In this document: piece by piece, positions 5,929 to 6,120 of the stretch | Numbering within the stretch: the first letter of the stretch is position 1 | Layout of the letters: the number at the start of each line of letters is the position of its first letter | DNA from: Clostridia bacterium | GTDB taxonomy: Bacteria; Bacillota; Clostridia; Christensenellales; CAG-1252 | Length of the DNA stretch: 6,120 nucleotides | NCBI GenBank assembly: GCA_017455385.1 | Contig: JAFTBD010000093.1 | Location: 1-6,120 of the forward strand | Direction: 5' to 3' | The notes under the pieces: model-generated | The model's database searches: none | Seen by the model: the letters and a program-made list of their open reading frames with translations, nothing else | Told to the model about the DNA's origin: nothing | Made by a program: the position numbers and the translations under genes

Positions 5929-6120
5929 GGCTGGATCAATACGTTGCGGAGCGACTGGGTTGCACGCGTACCCGTGCCGCAAATATCGTGAAAACGGGCG
6001 GTGTGACCGTCAACGGGAAATCTGCCCGGAAGGCAGGGCAGGAAGTCTCTGAACGCGACTCCATCGAGATATCCGATACCGTTAAATTCTCCTCTTTGGG
6101 CGGTGTAAAACTCGATAACG
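5925..6120 (+). CDS. tlyA: TlyA-family rRNA 2'-O-methyltransferase (3'-truncated by window)
   Basis: Family of SAM-dependent enzymes that 2'-O-methylate cytidines of 16S and/or 23S rRNA, sometimes annotated as hemolysin A. Only the first 65 codons are inside the window. They form the N-terminal S4 RNA-binding domain: MRLDQYVAERLGCTRTRAAN (1-20), IVKTGGVTVNGK (21-32) and KAGQEVSERDSIEI (36-49). The start of the linker to the methyltransferase domain follows (KFSSLGGVKL, 54-63). The usual motif there is [YF]VSRGGxKL, so Leu replaces Arg in this copy. The ATG overlaps the dxs stop (ATGA), implying coupled translation. tlyA after dxs is common in Firmicutes. An unrelated S4 protein is unlikely given the start, the linker and the position. 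Confidence 0.88.
   Translation, partial: MRLDQYVAERLGCTRTRAANIVKTGGVTVNGKSARKAGQEVSERDSIEISDTVKFSSLGGVKLDN

Noticed and set aside
1..6120. CRISPR array, insertion sequence, tRNA genes or prophage
   Set aside because: No spaced repeat series, transposase motifs, terminal inverted repeats or cloverleaf sequences were seen; genes are contiguous housekeeping functions.

Overview
The window looks like a chromosomal housekeeping operon from a Clostridia-type Firmicute of moderate GC, probably uncultured. The case rests on gene order: folD, xseA, xseB, ispA, (RNA plus membrane protein), dxs and tlyA all lie on the + strand, with short overlaps between most coding genes. This is the classical Firmicute cluster linking folate metabolism, exonuclease VII, isoprenoid precursor synthesis and rRNA methylation. 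All protein-family calls are from recognised motifs; no database search was run.

Layout: 1-663 is the 3' part of folD. 653-1837 and 1827-2048 are the large and small subunits of exonuclease VII (xseA, xseB). 2041-2952 is a short-chain polyprenyl (farnesyl-type) diphosphate synthase (ispA). 2953-3611 carries no convincing protein gene. 3612-4259 encodes a small protein with four predicted membrane segments. 4231-5928 is a short 1-deoxy-D-xylulose-5-phosphate synthase (dxs). 5925-6120 is the start of tlyA, with its S4 RNA-binding domain.

The highlight is the 2953-3611 gap with the gene after it. A structured, roughly 565-nt element between ispA and dxs, immediately upstream of a membrane protein with a D-x-x-x-D motif, is the hallmark arrangement of OLE RNA (Ornate, Large, Extremophilic RNA) and its membrane partner OapA. 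The element is bounded by complementary ends (3028-3035 with 3585-3592). A TATAAT-containing promoter-like sequence lies just upstream, and a good ribosome binding site for oapA begins five bases after the closing stem. OLE and OapA are known, so the system itself is not new, but this copy has several features worth checking.

How the parts fit: Dxs makes the first committed metabolite of the MEP pathway and IspA condenses its C5 products into a prenyl diphosphate. OLE and OapA form a membrane ribonucleoprotein that, in the studied Bacillus halodurans system, affects tolerance of alcohols, cold and magnesium. Why it sits among isoprenoid genes is not settled. The gene overlaps suggest translational coupling, while the promoter-like and terminator-like elements around 2951-3023 suggest that the RNA can also be expressed separately from the upstream genes.
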